In this document: positions 16,563-25,535 of the stretch, piece by piece | How the letters are laid out: each line of letters begins with the position of its first letter | How positions within the stretch are numbered: the first letter of the stretch is position 1 | Origin: Streptomyces guryensis | GTDB lineage: Bacteria > Actinomycetota > Actinomycetes > Streptomycetales > Streptomycetaceae | DNA: 64,000 nt | Assembly: GCF_021261325.1 (NCBI RefSeq) | Contig: NZ_JAJSBI010000017.1 | Coordinates: 145,012 to 209,011, forward strand | Reading direction: 5' to 3' | The notes under the pieces: model-generated | Databases searched by the model: none | What the model saw: only the letters and a program-made list of their open reading frames with translations | Told to the model about the DNA's origin: nothing | Made by a program: the position numbers and the translations under genes

Positions 16563-16649
16563 TTTAGTCTTTACATGGACATGACTCGTCCGAAAGGGTT
16601 TCTTACCGGGGCCCGACCAGCCCCCATGGCGCTCAACGAAGCCATGCGT

Positions 16650-16678
16650 CAAGGCGGTTGGTGATCCCGGCCGCCTTG
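16650..16678 (+). promoter_or_regulatory. Leader hairpin just before the M4 protease ribosome site
   Basis: CAAGGCGG (16650-16657) pairs with CCGCCTTG (16671-16678), loop 13 nt. The GGAAGGA ribosome site of the protease begins only a few bases after the stem. It could modulate translation or stop upstream transcription; the sequence cannot tell which. Confidence 0.4.
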
Positions 16679-16698
16679 CAAGGAAGGAACCCTCATCA

Positions 16699-18501
16699 GT
16701 GCGTAGACCGCACATACGCAGCGTGGCGGTCGCCGTCGCTGTGACGACGGCCGCCACGGGCCTGGCCGGCACCGCCTTCGGCACCACCACGGGGACGGGT
16801 CACACCGCTGCCACCGCCGGCACCTCGGCCGCGTCCGTGGTGTCCGCCGCCCGCGCCGCCGCCTTCGCCCACTCCTCCGCGACCGGCGTCTCCCAGGGTG
16901 ACGAACTGCAGGCCGAGGACGTCATGATCGACCCGGAGGGTGCCCGGCACGTCCGGTTCACCCGGGCGCATCAGGGCATGCAGGTGCTCGGCGGCGACCT
17001 CGTCGTCCACCTGACCAGGCAGCTGACCTACGCGGGTGTCACACGGGCCGCCGGACACACGGTCAAGCCCGCCGCCACCTCCGCCAAGGTGTCGGCCGCC
17101 GAGGCCCAGCAGAAGGCGGCCTCGGCCGCCAAGGGCGACGCCGGTACCGCCGAACTCGTCGTGGACGCCCGTGACGGCGCCTCGGCCCTCGCCTACCAGG
17201 TGCCGGTCAGCGACAGCGGCACCACCGAGGGCGGCGGCTCCCGGACGGTCGTCATCGACGCCGTCACCGGCAAGGTGCGCAGCAACACGCCCGACAGCGA
17301 CGAGTTCCTCTCGCCCGCGCTGCTCGACACCCTGCGCGAGCGCGGCGAGAAGCTCGACCCCGCCACGGGCGCCGGTGCGCAGACGGCCGGACTCGCGGCC
17401 GCGTCGGCCTCGTCCGCGGCCGGTGCCACCCGCTATCCGTCGACGGCCCACGGCACCGGCAAGTCCCTCTTCGTCGGCACGGTCCCGCTGACCACCACCC
17501 GCACGGCCCGCACCACCTACCTCCTCAAGGACCCGACCCGCTGGGGCACCGAGACCCGGGACGCCAAGGGCCAGGAGCTGGAGAACTTCGCGCGCGGCAA
17601 GAAGATCACCACCACCAACGACGTCTTCGGCAACGGCAAGGTCACCAGCCGCAACACCGCCGCCGCCGACGCCCAGTACGGCGTCACCGAGACCCTGGAC
17701 TTCTACAAGAAGACCTTCGGCCGCAAGGGCATCGAGAACAACGGCAAGGGCGCCCGCGCCATGGTCCACTTCGGCAACAAGGTGGCCAACGCGTTCTGGG
17801 ACTCGACCTGTGACTGCATGCTCTACGGTGACGGTGACGGCGACACGTTCAAGAAGCCGCTGGTCGCCCTGGACGTCTCCGGCCACGAGCTGACCCACGG
17901 CGTCGTGGACGCCACCGCCAAGCTGGAGCCCACCCGCGTCGACGCGGAGGGCAACCAGTACGGCGAGCCGGGCGCGCTGAACGAGTCACTCGCCGACGTC
18001 TTCGGCTCCAACGTCGAGTTCTTCGCGAACAACGCGTCGGACAAGCCGGACTACCTCATCGGCGAGAAGATGGGCCTGGCCCAGAAGTTCCTGCGCCGCC
18101 TGGACCACCCGTCCCTGGACCGGCTCGAGGGCACCATCGACTACTGGTCGCCCGAGGCGTACGACGCCGAGGTGCACGCCGGCTCCGGCGTCTCCTCGCA
18201 CGCGTACTACCTGCTCGCCGAGGGCAGCGGCCAGAAGACGATCGGCGGCGTGAAGTACGACTCGCCGACCTATGACGGCTCGACGGTCAAGGGCATCGGC
18301 CGGGCCAAGGCCACGGCCATCTTCTACCGGGCCCTGACCCGCTACATGGTCTCCACGACCGACTTCCACGACGCGCGCGACGCGACGCTGAAGGCGGCCA
18401 AGGACCTCTACGGGGCGAACAGCACGGAGTACAAGACGGTGGACCAGGCCTGGGCCGCCGTCAACGTCACCCCGGCCAACACTCCGGCCGCGCACCGCTG
18501 A
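16699..18501 (+). CDS. Secreted M4 (thermolysin-type) neutral metalloprotease
   Basis: 600-residue pre-pro-enzyme: signal peptide (AVAVTTAATGLAGTAFG), FTP/PepSY inhibitory propeptide (about 60-220), then the M4 catalytic domain. Zinc ligands are His396 and His400 in HELTHGVVDA and Glu429 in GALNESLADVFGS; VHAGSGVSSHAYYLLAEG carries the catalytic His that matches thermolysin His231. The loop between HExxH and the third ligand is about nine residues longer than in thermolysin. GTG start behind GGAAGGA. It is followed by a strong hairpin terminator. It probably digests external protein during nutrient stress. Confidence 0.93.
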   Translation: MRRPHIRSVAVAVAVTTAATGLAGTAFGTTTGTGHTAATAGTSAASVVSAARAAAFAHSSATGVSQGDELQAEDVMIDPEGARHVRFTRAHQGMQVLGGDLVVHLTRQLTYAGVTRAAGHTVKPAATSAKVSAAEAQQKAASAAKGDAGTAELVVDARDGASALAYQVPVSDSGTTEGGGSRTVVIDAVTGKVRSNTPDSDEFLSPALLDTLRERGEKLDPATGAGAQTAGLAAASASSAAGATRYPSTAHGTGKSLFVGTVPLTTTRTARTTYLLKDPTRWGTETRDAKGQELENFARGKKITTTNDVFGNGKVTSRNTAAADAQYGVTETLDFYKKTFGRKGIENNGKGARAMVHFGNKVANAFWDSTCDCMLYGDGDGDTFKKPLVALDVSGHELTHGVVDATAKLEPTRVDAEGNQYGEPGALNESLADVFGSNVEFFANNASDKPDYLIGEKMGLAQKFLRRLDHPSLDRLEGTIDYWSPEAYDAEVHAGSGVSSHAYYLLAEGSGQKTIGGVKYDSPTYDGSTVKGIGRAKATAIFYRALTRYMVSTTDFHDARDATLKAAKDLYGANSTEYKTVDQAWAAVNVTPANTPAAHR

Positions 18502-18521
18502 CCGCGGAGCGATGACACCGG

Positions 18522-18553
18522 TCCGGGCGCCCCTGTCAGGTGGGGCGCCCGGA
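18522..18553 (+). terminator. Terminator of the M4 protease gene
   Basis: A 12-bp perfect stem, TCCGGGCGCCCC (18522-18533) with GGGGCGCCCGGA (18542-18553), and an 8-nt loop, 21 nt after the protease stop. No U-tract follows. It isolates the protease from the ROK operon. Confidence 0.75.
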
Positions 18554-18643
18554 TCAGGTCCACTCCGCTCGACCTCCCTCCGGCACCGACCCGGCACCGA
18601 CATCGCCGGATGAGCTGCCAACAGTGGATCCACGCCGGTCATT

Positions 18644-18725
18644 TGAAGGTCACCGGAACCTCACAGTCAACCTTCAGACGATTCCTGTTTCTTTCATTGA
18701 CAGCGGAAAATAAGAGCCATAGGTT
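18644..18725 (+). promoter_or_regulatory. Promoter of the ROK/glycan operon with upstream inverted repeat
   Basis: TTGACA (18697-18702), a 17-nt spacer and TAGGTT (18720-18725) match the Streptomyces vegetative (HrdB-type) consensus closely. Transcription would begin near 18732, so the ATG at 18733 is leaderless or nearly so. TGAAGGT (18644-18650) and ACCTTCA (18670-18676), separated by 19 nt, lie just upstream of the -35 and could bind the ROK protein. Confidence 0.65.
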
Positions 18726-18732
18726 CCCGGCC

Positions 18733-19920
18733 ATGCGCTCGACCTCCCGCACCGAGACGTTCCCGGCCCACACGCCGGCCGCCTCGCAGATTTTCACCAC
18801 CGTCCTGTCCCACGGCCCCCTGACCCGCCTGGAGGCGGCCCGGCGGGCCGGGCTGTCCGCGGCCGCCGTCACCAAGGCCGTCCGTCCGCTGCTGGCGGAC
18901 GGATACCTGGTGGAGGCCGCCGACGAGGGGGCCCGCCCGGCCCTGGGGCGCCCCGCGAGCCTGGTGCGTGTGGACGGCGGACGCGCTCTGTTCATCGGTG
19001 TCAAGGTGACCGGCGGGGAACTCATCGGTGTGCTGACCGACCTGTGCTGCCGTATCCGCCTCGCCCGGCGTGTCCCGCTGACGGACAGGGCGACCAGGGC
19101 CGTGCTGGCCTCCACGGCGGAACTGGCGCACGAACTGCTCGTCGAGGCCGAGGACTTCGGCGCCCCGGTCCTTGGCCTCGGCGTCGCCGTCTCCGGCGAG
19201 GTCGACCGCGCCGAAGGGGCCGTCCGCTACTCGCCCTTCCTCGACTGGCGGGACGTTCCGCTCGCCGAACTCGCCGCCACGACCACGGGGTTGCCCGTCA
19301 CCGTCGAGAACGACGTCCGCGCGCTGACCGTCGCCGAGCAGTGGTTCGGCGCCGGCGCGGGCCTCTCCGACTTCGCCGTGGTGACCGTCGGCGCCGGCAT
19401 CGGCTGCGGGCTCGTGGTGAACGGCCGGGTCGTCGCCGGAGCGCACGGCGTGGCCGGCGAGATCGGCCATGTCACCGTCGACCCGGCCGGCCCGCCCTGC
19501 CACTGCGGCAACCGCGGCTGCGTGGAGGCGATCGCCGGGGAGGCGGCGATCGTCAGCCGGATCCGCGAGGCCACGGGCATCCCGGTCGCCGACGCCACCG
19601 AGGCCGTACGGCTCGCGCACCAGGGCGTCGCCGGAGTACGGGAGGTGTACGCCAGGGCGGGCGAGGCCATCGGCCGGGGCATCGCCACCGTCGCCAACCT
19701 CCTCGGCCCCGAACGCGTGATCATCTCCGGCGAGGGGCTAGCCGCCTACGACCTGTTCGCCGAACAGATCCGCGACGCCTTCACCGCGGCCGCCTTCGGC
19801 TCCGCCGCCCGGTGCGACGTACAGACCCGCCCGCTGCCCTTCGAGGAGTGGGCCCGCGGGGCAGCCGCCACCGCCATCCAGTCCTTCATCTCCTCGGATC
19901 ACCCGCACCTGAGCCGCTGA
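18733..19920 (+). CDS. ROK-family transcriptional regulator
   Basis: 395 residues. The N-terminus is a winged HTH (LTRLEAARRAGLSAAAVTKAVRPLLADGYL, read in two pieces) and the rest is a ROK sugar-kinase-like domain. The ROK zinc motif is complete as CHCGNRGCVEA, and HGVAGEIGHVTVDP precedes it. VTVGAGIGCGLVVNGRV is a phosphate-loop relic. Such proteins sense a sugar or sugar phosphate and repress a linked operon. It is the first gene of an operon with GH27, GH95 and SGNH genes, 26 bp ahead of GH27. There is no ribosome site before the ATG, which fits leaderless translation. Confidence 0.88.
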   Translation: MRSTSRTETFPAHTPAASQIFTTVLSHGPLTRLEAARRAGLSAAAVTKAVRPLLADGYLVEAADEGARPALGRPASLVRVDGGRALFIGVKVTGGELIGVLTDLCCRIRLARRVPLTDRATRAVLASTAELAHELLVEAEDFGAPVLGLGVAVSGEVDRAEGAVRYSPFLDWRDVPLAELAATTTGLPVTVENDVRALTVAEQWFGAGAGLSDFAVVTVGAGIGCGLVVNGRVVAGAHGVAGEIGHVTVDPAGPPCHCGNRGCVEAIAGEAAIVSRIREATGIPVADATEAVRLAHQGVAGVREVYARAGEAIGRGIATVANLLGPERVIISGEGLAAYDLFAEQIRDAFTAAAFGSAARCDVQTRPLPFEEWARGAAATAIQSFISSDHPHLSR

Positions 19921-19946
19921 ACCGACACCCCCTGGAGGTACGACCC

Positions 19947-21746
19947 ATGCGGTCACCCTCGTACGCCGTCATGCCCGCACGCACCCTGAGAACCGTGATG
20001 GTCCTGGCCCTCGCCGCAGGTGCCGTCACCCTCGAGCCCGCGGCCCACGCGGACACCGCCGACGCGTCTGTCGCCGCGGCCAAGCCCTATATGGGCTGGT
20101 CGAGTTGGAGCATGCAGTCGTCCAAGTACCCCGGCCTCAACCCGGACGGCGACTACAGCTATCTCACCGAGGCCAACGTCGACAAGCAGACCGACGCCCT
20201 GGCCGCCAAGCTGAAGAAGTACGGCTACGACTACGTCAACATCGACGCCGGCTGGTGGCGCGACAACACCTGGAAGCCCGAGTACGACCGGTACGGCCGA
20301 CAGCAGGCCGACCCGAAGCGCTTCCCCAGCGGTATGAAGGCCGTGGCCGACCGCATCCACGCCAAGGGCCTCAAGGCCGGCATCTACCTCCCCGCAGGGC
20401 TGGAGAAGGAGGCCTACGGCGAGGGGAAGACGCCGATCTGGAACGCCGGCGGCTGCACCACGGCCGACATCGTCTACGGCGACCTTCGCACCACCAACGG
20501 CTGGGACAGCTCCTACAAACTCGACTTCTCCCGCCCCTGCACCCAGAAGTACATAGACTCCCAGGCCCGGTTGATCGCGGGCTGGGGCTACGACTTCCTC
20601 AAGCTCGACGGCGTCGGACCCGGCTCCGGAAAGAGCGGTGACCAATACGACAACGTTGCCGATGTCGCCGCCTGGCACCAGGCGATCGCCGCCACCGGGC
20701 GTCCCGTCCACCTGGAACTCTCCTGGTCGCTCGACATCGGACACGCCGCCGACTGGCAGAAGTACTCCCAGGGCTGGCGCATCGACACCGACGTCGAGTG
20801 CTACTGCAACACCCTCGTCAGCTGGGAGAACTCCGTCGACGACCGCTGGGACGACGCCCCCGGCTGGACCCGCCACGCCGGCCCCGGCGGCTGGAACGAC
20901 CTCGACTCCCTCGATGTCGGCAACGGCGCCATGGACGGCCTGACCAAGGCCGAGCGGCAGAGCTACGCCACCCTGTGGGCCATCGCCAAGTCGCCCCTCT
21001 TCACCGGCGACGACCTCACCCGCCTCGACTCATACGGCGTCTCCCTGCTGACCAACAAGGAGGTCATCGCGCTCAACCAGGGCGACACCCCGCCCGCGCG
21101 CCCGATCACCCCCTCCGACCCGCAGCAGGTATGGGCTGCGAAGAACCCCGACGGCACCTACACCGTCGCCCTGTTCAACCTCGCCGACAGCCCCGCCACC
21201 GTCTCCGCCTCCTGGGCCTTGCTCGGCTTCACCGGCAAGGCCGCCGTGCGCGACCTGTGGAACCACGAGAACCTCGGCACCTACATGGACAAGGTCGCCC
21301 AGGCGCTGCCCGCCCACGGCTCCCGACTGTTCACCGTCACCCCGCACGGCAGCCCGCTCACCACCACCGGCTACGAGGCCGAGTCGCCGTCGAACACCCT
21401 TGCCGGAAACGCCTCCGTCGCCGACTGCTCCGCCTGCTCGGGCGGCCACAAGGTCGGCAACCTCTACCTCGGCGGAAAACTCAGCTTCCAGGACGTCGTC
21501 GTCGACAAGGCCGGCACCTACCAGGTGAAGATCGCCTACGTCAGCGGCGACGCCCGTTCGGTCGCCATCTCCGCCGACGGGGGCGGCGCCACCAGTCACA
21601 GGTTCCCGTCCACCGGCGACTGGGGAACGGCCGAAACGGTCAGCGTGCCGTTGACCCTCAAGTCGGGCTCCAACACGATCACCTTCGACAGCGGCAACAG
21701 CTACGCGCCGGACATCGACCGGATCGACGTACCGAAGTCGTCCTGA
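19947..21746 (+). CDS. Secreted GH27 alpha-galactosidase with CBM35-like module
   Basis: 599 residues: signal peptide cleaved near AHA-D (residue 36), GH27 (beta/alpha)8 domain (about 45-380), a beta-sandwich, then a CBM35-like carbohydrate-binding module (about 475-599, from GYEAESPSNTLAGNA to DIDRIDVPKSS). PYMGWSSWSM and YDYVNIDAGWW are GH27 signatures; Asp221 in FLKLDGVG is the nucleophile, and the acid/base lies in RIDTDVEC. The enzyme would remove terminal alpha-galactose (or N-acetylgalactosamine) from plant or other glycans outside the cell. Strong GGAGG ribosome site, 9 nt before ATG. Co-transcribed with ROK, GH95 and SGNH genes. Confidence 0.88.
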   Translation: MRSPSYAVMPARTLRTVMVLALAAGAVTLEPAAHADTADASVAAAKPYMGWSSWSMQSSKYPGLNPDGDYSYLTEANVDKQTDALAAKLKKYGYDYVNIDAGWWRDNTWKPEYDRYGRQQADPKRFPSGMKAVADRIHAKGLKAGIYLPAGLEKEAYGEGKTPIWNAGGCTTADIVYGDLRTTNGWDSSYKLDFSRPCTQKYIDSQARLIAGWGYDFLKLDGVGPGSGKSGDQYDNVADVAAWHQAIAATGRPVHLELSWSLDIGHAADWQKYSQGWRIDTDVECYCNTLVSWENSVDDRWDDAPGWTRHAGPGGWNDLDSLDVGNGAMDGLTKAERQSYATLWAIAKSPLFTGDDLTRLDSYGVSLLTNKEVIALNQGDTPPARPITPSDPQQVWAAKNPDGTYTVALFNLADSPATVSASWALLGFTGKAAVRDLWNHENLGTYMDKVAQALPAHGSRLFTVTPHGSPLTTTGYEAESPSNTLAGNASVADCSACSGGHKVGNLYLGGKLSFQDVVVDKAGTYQVKIAYVSGDARSVAISADGGGATSHRFPSTGDWGTAETVSVPLTLKSGSNTITFDSGNSYAPDIDRIDVPKSS

Positions 21747-21766
21747 ACGACCCACCAGGAGCCGCC

Positions 21767-24134
21767 ATGACCACCGACCCGTCCCACCTGCTGCACAGAC
21801 GCAATCTCATCGCCCTCGCCGCGACCACGGGAGCGGCCCTGGCCGCCCTCCCTGCCTTCACCGCCTCGGCGGCGCCGCAAAGACCCGTCGACCCGGCCTC
21901 GTACGACGGCGGTTCATCCGACACGCTGTGGTGGCAGGCCCCGGCCGACGGCAACTCCATGATCGAACAGGGGCTCCCCGTCGGCAACGGCCGCCTCGGC
22001 GCCCTCGTGGGCAACGACCCCGGCCGTGAACTCCTCCTTCTCACCGACGCCACCCTGTGGACCGGATGTCTCAACGACGAACTGGACGCGGACGGCCAAT
22101 TCCCCTACGGACGTGATGACTTCGGCTCCTTCACGCTGCTCGGGCGGCTCGCGGTCGACATCCCCGACCACGATCTCGGCGCCGTCTCCGGCTACCGCCG
22201 CACCCTCGATCTCGCCACAGGCGTGGTGACCACGTCGTACGTCCGCTCACGCGTGACCTACGAGCGGCGGATCTTCGCCAGCCGCCCCGACGACGTGATC
22301 GTCCTCCACTTCACCCAGAGCGGAGGCGGCCGCTACACCGGGACCGTCACGCTGGAGGGCACGCACGGCGAGGGCGCCTCGGTGGCCTTCGGTGCCGCGT
22401 TCCCCAACGGGCTGAAGTACGGAGCCGCCGTCACCGCCCACGGCGGCGGTGGCCGCGTCACGGTCAGCGGCTCGCAGATCGCCTTCGCCGGCTGCAAGGA
22501 CCTCACCGTGATGGTGAGCGGCGGCACCAACTACGCGCCGGACGCGGCCAAGGGCTATCGCGACCCCTCCCTCGACCCCGAGCGGCTGGCGCGCACCAAG
22601 GTCCGCAACGCGGCCGCCCACTCGGCCGACACCCTGCTGCGGCACGCATGTCGCCGACCATCGCGCGCTGTTCGAGACGTTCGACCTCTCGCTCGGCACG
22701 TCCTCCGCCGAGCAGCGCTCCCTGGACACCTGGGAGCGGATCAAGGCCCGGACCGGGAGCGGCGACCCCGACCCCGAACTCGAAGCCGCGTACGTGCAGT
22801 TCGGCCGTTACCTGATGATCTCCGGGTCGCGCGGCAGCCTGCCGATGGGCCTCCAGGGGCTGTGGCTCGACGGCAACGACCCGGCCTGGATGGGCGACTA
22901 CCACACCGACATCAACATCCAGATGAACTACTGGATGGCCGACCGGGCCGGGCTTTCCGCCTGCTTCGACGCGTTCACCGACTACTGCGTCGCCCAGCTC
23001 CCGTCGTGGACCGACCTGACCCGCCGCCTGTTCAACGACTCGCGCAACCGCTACCGCAACTCCAGTGGCAGGAATGCCGGCTGGACGGTCGCCATCTCCA
23101 CGAACCCCTACGGTGGAGGCGGCTGGTGGTGGCACCCCGCGGGCAACGCCTGGCTGTGCAACACACTCTGGGACCACTACGAGTTCACACGTTCGCGGTC
23201 CCATCTGGAGAAGATCTACCCTCTCCTCAAAGGCGCCTGCGAGTTCTGGGAGGCACGACTGCTCACCACCACCCTCCCGGGCACCTCACGCGAGGTCCTG
23301 ATCGCCGACAGCGACTGGTCGCCGGAGCAGGGGCCGCTCGATGCCAAGGGGATCACCTACGCGCAGGAACTGGTGTGGGCGCTGTTCGGCCACTACTGCA
23401 CTGCGGCGGCCGAACTCAAGTGCGACAATGCATACGCGGCTGCCGTTTCCGGTCTCCGCAAACGGCTGTATCTCCCGCAGGTGAGCCCGAAGACCGGCTG
23501 GCTGGAGGAGTGGATGTCACCCGACAACCTCGGCGAAACCACCCACCGGCACCTGTCGCCCCTGATCGGCCTCTTCCCCGGTGACCGCATCCGACCCGAC
23601 GGCTCGACCCCGGCCGGCATCGTGGCCGGCGCCACCGCGCTGCTCACCGCGCGCGGTATGAACAGCTTCGGTTGGGCCAACGCCTGGCGCAGCCTGTGCT
23701 GGGCCCGCCTCAAGAACGCCGAGAACGCCTACCGGCTGATCGTCAACAACCTCCGCCCCTCGACCGACGGCAGCAACGGCACCGCCGCCAACCTCTTCGA
23801 CATCTACGAACTGGGACAGGGCTACGGCGTCTTCCAGATCGACGCCAACTTCGGCACACCGGCCGCCGTGATCGAGATGCTCCTCTACTCCCGCCCGGGC
23901 CACCTGGAGCTGCTGCCCGCGCTCCCCGGCGCCTGGGCGAAGGCGGGCTCGGTGAAGGGCGTAGGGGCCCGCGGAGGCTTCGTCGTCGACCTGCGCTGGC
24001 AGGACGGGAAGCCGACCGAGGCACGCATCCGCAGCGTGGGCGGCCGCACCACGACAGTGGCTTACGGCGGCACGTCACGGTCCGTGAGCCTCGAACCCGG
24101 CGGCTCCGTCACGCTGAAGGACTTCGACCGGTGA
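21767..24134 (+). pseudogene. GH95 alpha-L-fucosidase, frameshifted
   Basis: A Tat-type signal (HRRNLIALAATTG) opens a GH95 enzyme of about 788 residues, but the frame changes near 22643. There, one extra C between codons CGG and ACG moves the reading from 21767-22642 into a second frame that continues to 24134. Both halves are otherwise well conserved: N-terminal GH95 domain up to ADTLLR, then THVADHRALF onward, SPEQGP (acid region) and FQIDANFG (Asp region). The Asn pair near YHTDINIQMNYW has Asp at the first position. It is either a recent inactivation or a sequencing error; the neighbours are intact. It begins 21 bp after GH27 with AGGAG. Confidence 0.82.
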
Positions 24135-25378
24135 CGGCCCGTCTCGCCCGCGCCGGACGACTCGGCGCCCTCCTGCTGCTGGCCGGTGCCTTCCAGGCCA
24201 CGCCGGTGCACGCGTCCGCCGACCAGCCCCGGTTCACCGTGGTGGGGGCGCCCACGGGCCGCGGTGAGGTCGTCACCTGGGGGGCGAGCGCCGCCCGCAT
24301 GGGCGACTCGGCCGCCGACCGGGGCTACCGGCTCGTCGTCCACACCAGCGCGGCCGGAAGCGACCCGCAGATCCGGCTTTCCAACGCCTTCGGGGACCGG
24401 CCGGTCACCTTCGACAGCGTCTACGCCGGTCTGCGGCAGGAGGGCGCCGCACTGGTCCCCGGGAGCAATCACCGGCTGACCTTCGGCGGCGCCCGCTCCG
24501 TGACCGTGCCCGCAGGTGCCGCCGCCCTCAGCGACCCGCTGCCCGTCAGACTCCCCGCCGCGAGCGACCTCGTGGTCAGCATCCACTCACCGGACGCGGC
24601 CGGACCCGCCACAGGTCACTGGATGGCCCTGCAGACCTCCTACACGACCGAGGGCGACCACACCGCCGAGGAGGGCGCCGCGCACTGGACGCAGACGACC
24701 GGCTCCTGGTTCTACCTGGACGCCGTCTCCGTACGCCCGCCCGCCGGCACCGCGGCGGTCGTGGCCCTGGGCGACTCCATCACCGACGGCTGGCAGTCCA
24801 CCACCGGCCTCGACCGCCGCTGGCCCGACTACCTCGCCCGCCGGCTGCGGTCCGCGGGCCTCCATGTCAAAGGCGTGGCGAACGAGGGGATCTCCGGCAA
24901 CCAGGTCCTCGCGGACGGCGGCGGTCAGAGCGCCCTGAAGCGACTGCAGCGCGACGTCCTGTCCCAGCCGGGCGTCCGCACCGTCTTCCTCTTCGAGGGC
25001 GTCAACGACCTCAAGGCCCATACCGGAGTCACCGCCCAGGACCTGATCGCCGGCTACCGCGAGATCGTCGAGCGGGTGCATGCGGCCGGGAAGTGCGTCG
25101 TCGGCGCGACCGTCGCCCCGTTCAAGGGCTGGCCGGAATGGGACCCGGCCGGCGAGAAGGTGCGCGGGGAAGTGAACCGGTTCATCCGCGGCAGCGGCGA
25201 GTTCGACGCCGTCACCGACTTCGACCGCATCCTGCGCAGCCCCTACGACCCCGAGCGCGTCCTTCCCGTCTTCGACGGCGGCGACCATCTGCACCCCAAC
25301 GACAAGGGCATGCAGGCCATGGCCGACGCCGTCGACCTGAAGAGCCTCGACTGCGCGGCGCGGCACCCCGGCGGCTGA
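24131..25378 (+). CDS. Secreted SGNH/GDSL-type esterase
   Basis: 415 residues with a Sec signal (LGALLLLAGAFQATPVHAS). About 190 residues of beta-rich domain (RLSNAFGDRPVTFDSVYAG) precede the SGNH hydrolase core. Ser216 is in VVALGDSITDG, the Gly/Asn blocks are in ANEGISGNQ and FEGVNDLK, and the Asp-His pair is in GGDHLHPND. It probably removes acetyl or other esters from polysaccharides so that the neighbouring glycosidases can act. The GTG start overlaps the GH95 stop (GTGA), so translation is coupled. Last gene of the ROK operon. Confidence 0.87.
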   Translation: MTARLARAGRLGALLLLAGAFQATPVHASADQPRFTVVGAPTGRGEVVTWGASAARMGDSAADRGYRLVVHTSAAGSDPQIRLSNAFGDRPVTFDSVYAGLRQEGAALVPGSNHRLTFGGARSVTVPAGAAALSDPLPVRLPAASDLVVSIHSPDAAGPATGHWMALQTSYTTEGDHTAEEGAAHWTQTTGSWFYLDAVSVRPPAGTAAVVALGDSITDGWQSTTGLDRRWPDYLARRLRSAGLHVKGVANEGISGNQVLADGGGQSALKRLQRDVLSQPGVRTVFLFEGVNDLKAHTGVTAQDLIAGYREIVERVHAAGKCVVGATVAPFKGWPEWDPAGEKVRGEVNRFIRGSGEFDAVTDFDRILRSPYDPERVLPVFDGGDHLHPNDKGMQAMADAVDLKSLDCAARHPGG

Positions 25379-25535
25379 GGTCCGGTCCCTGCCGTTTGGA
25401 TCACCTCGGCGTCGCGGGGTCTGGCACGCACTCCCCACTGCCTCAGAGGTACGGAGGGAGCCTGGCCGCGTTGCCGTCACGCGCCGCCCCTCATTGCCGC
25501 CCGCCGCGGTAGCGGCTGGTCCAAAACGACGGGGC

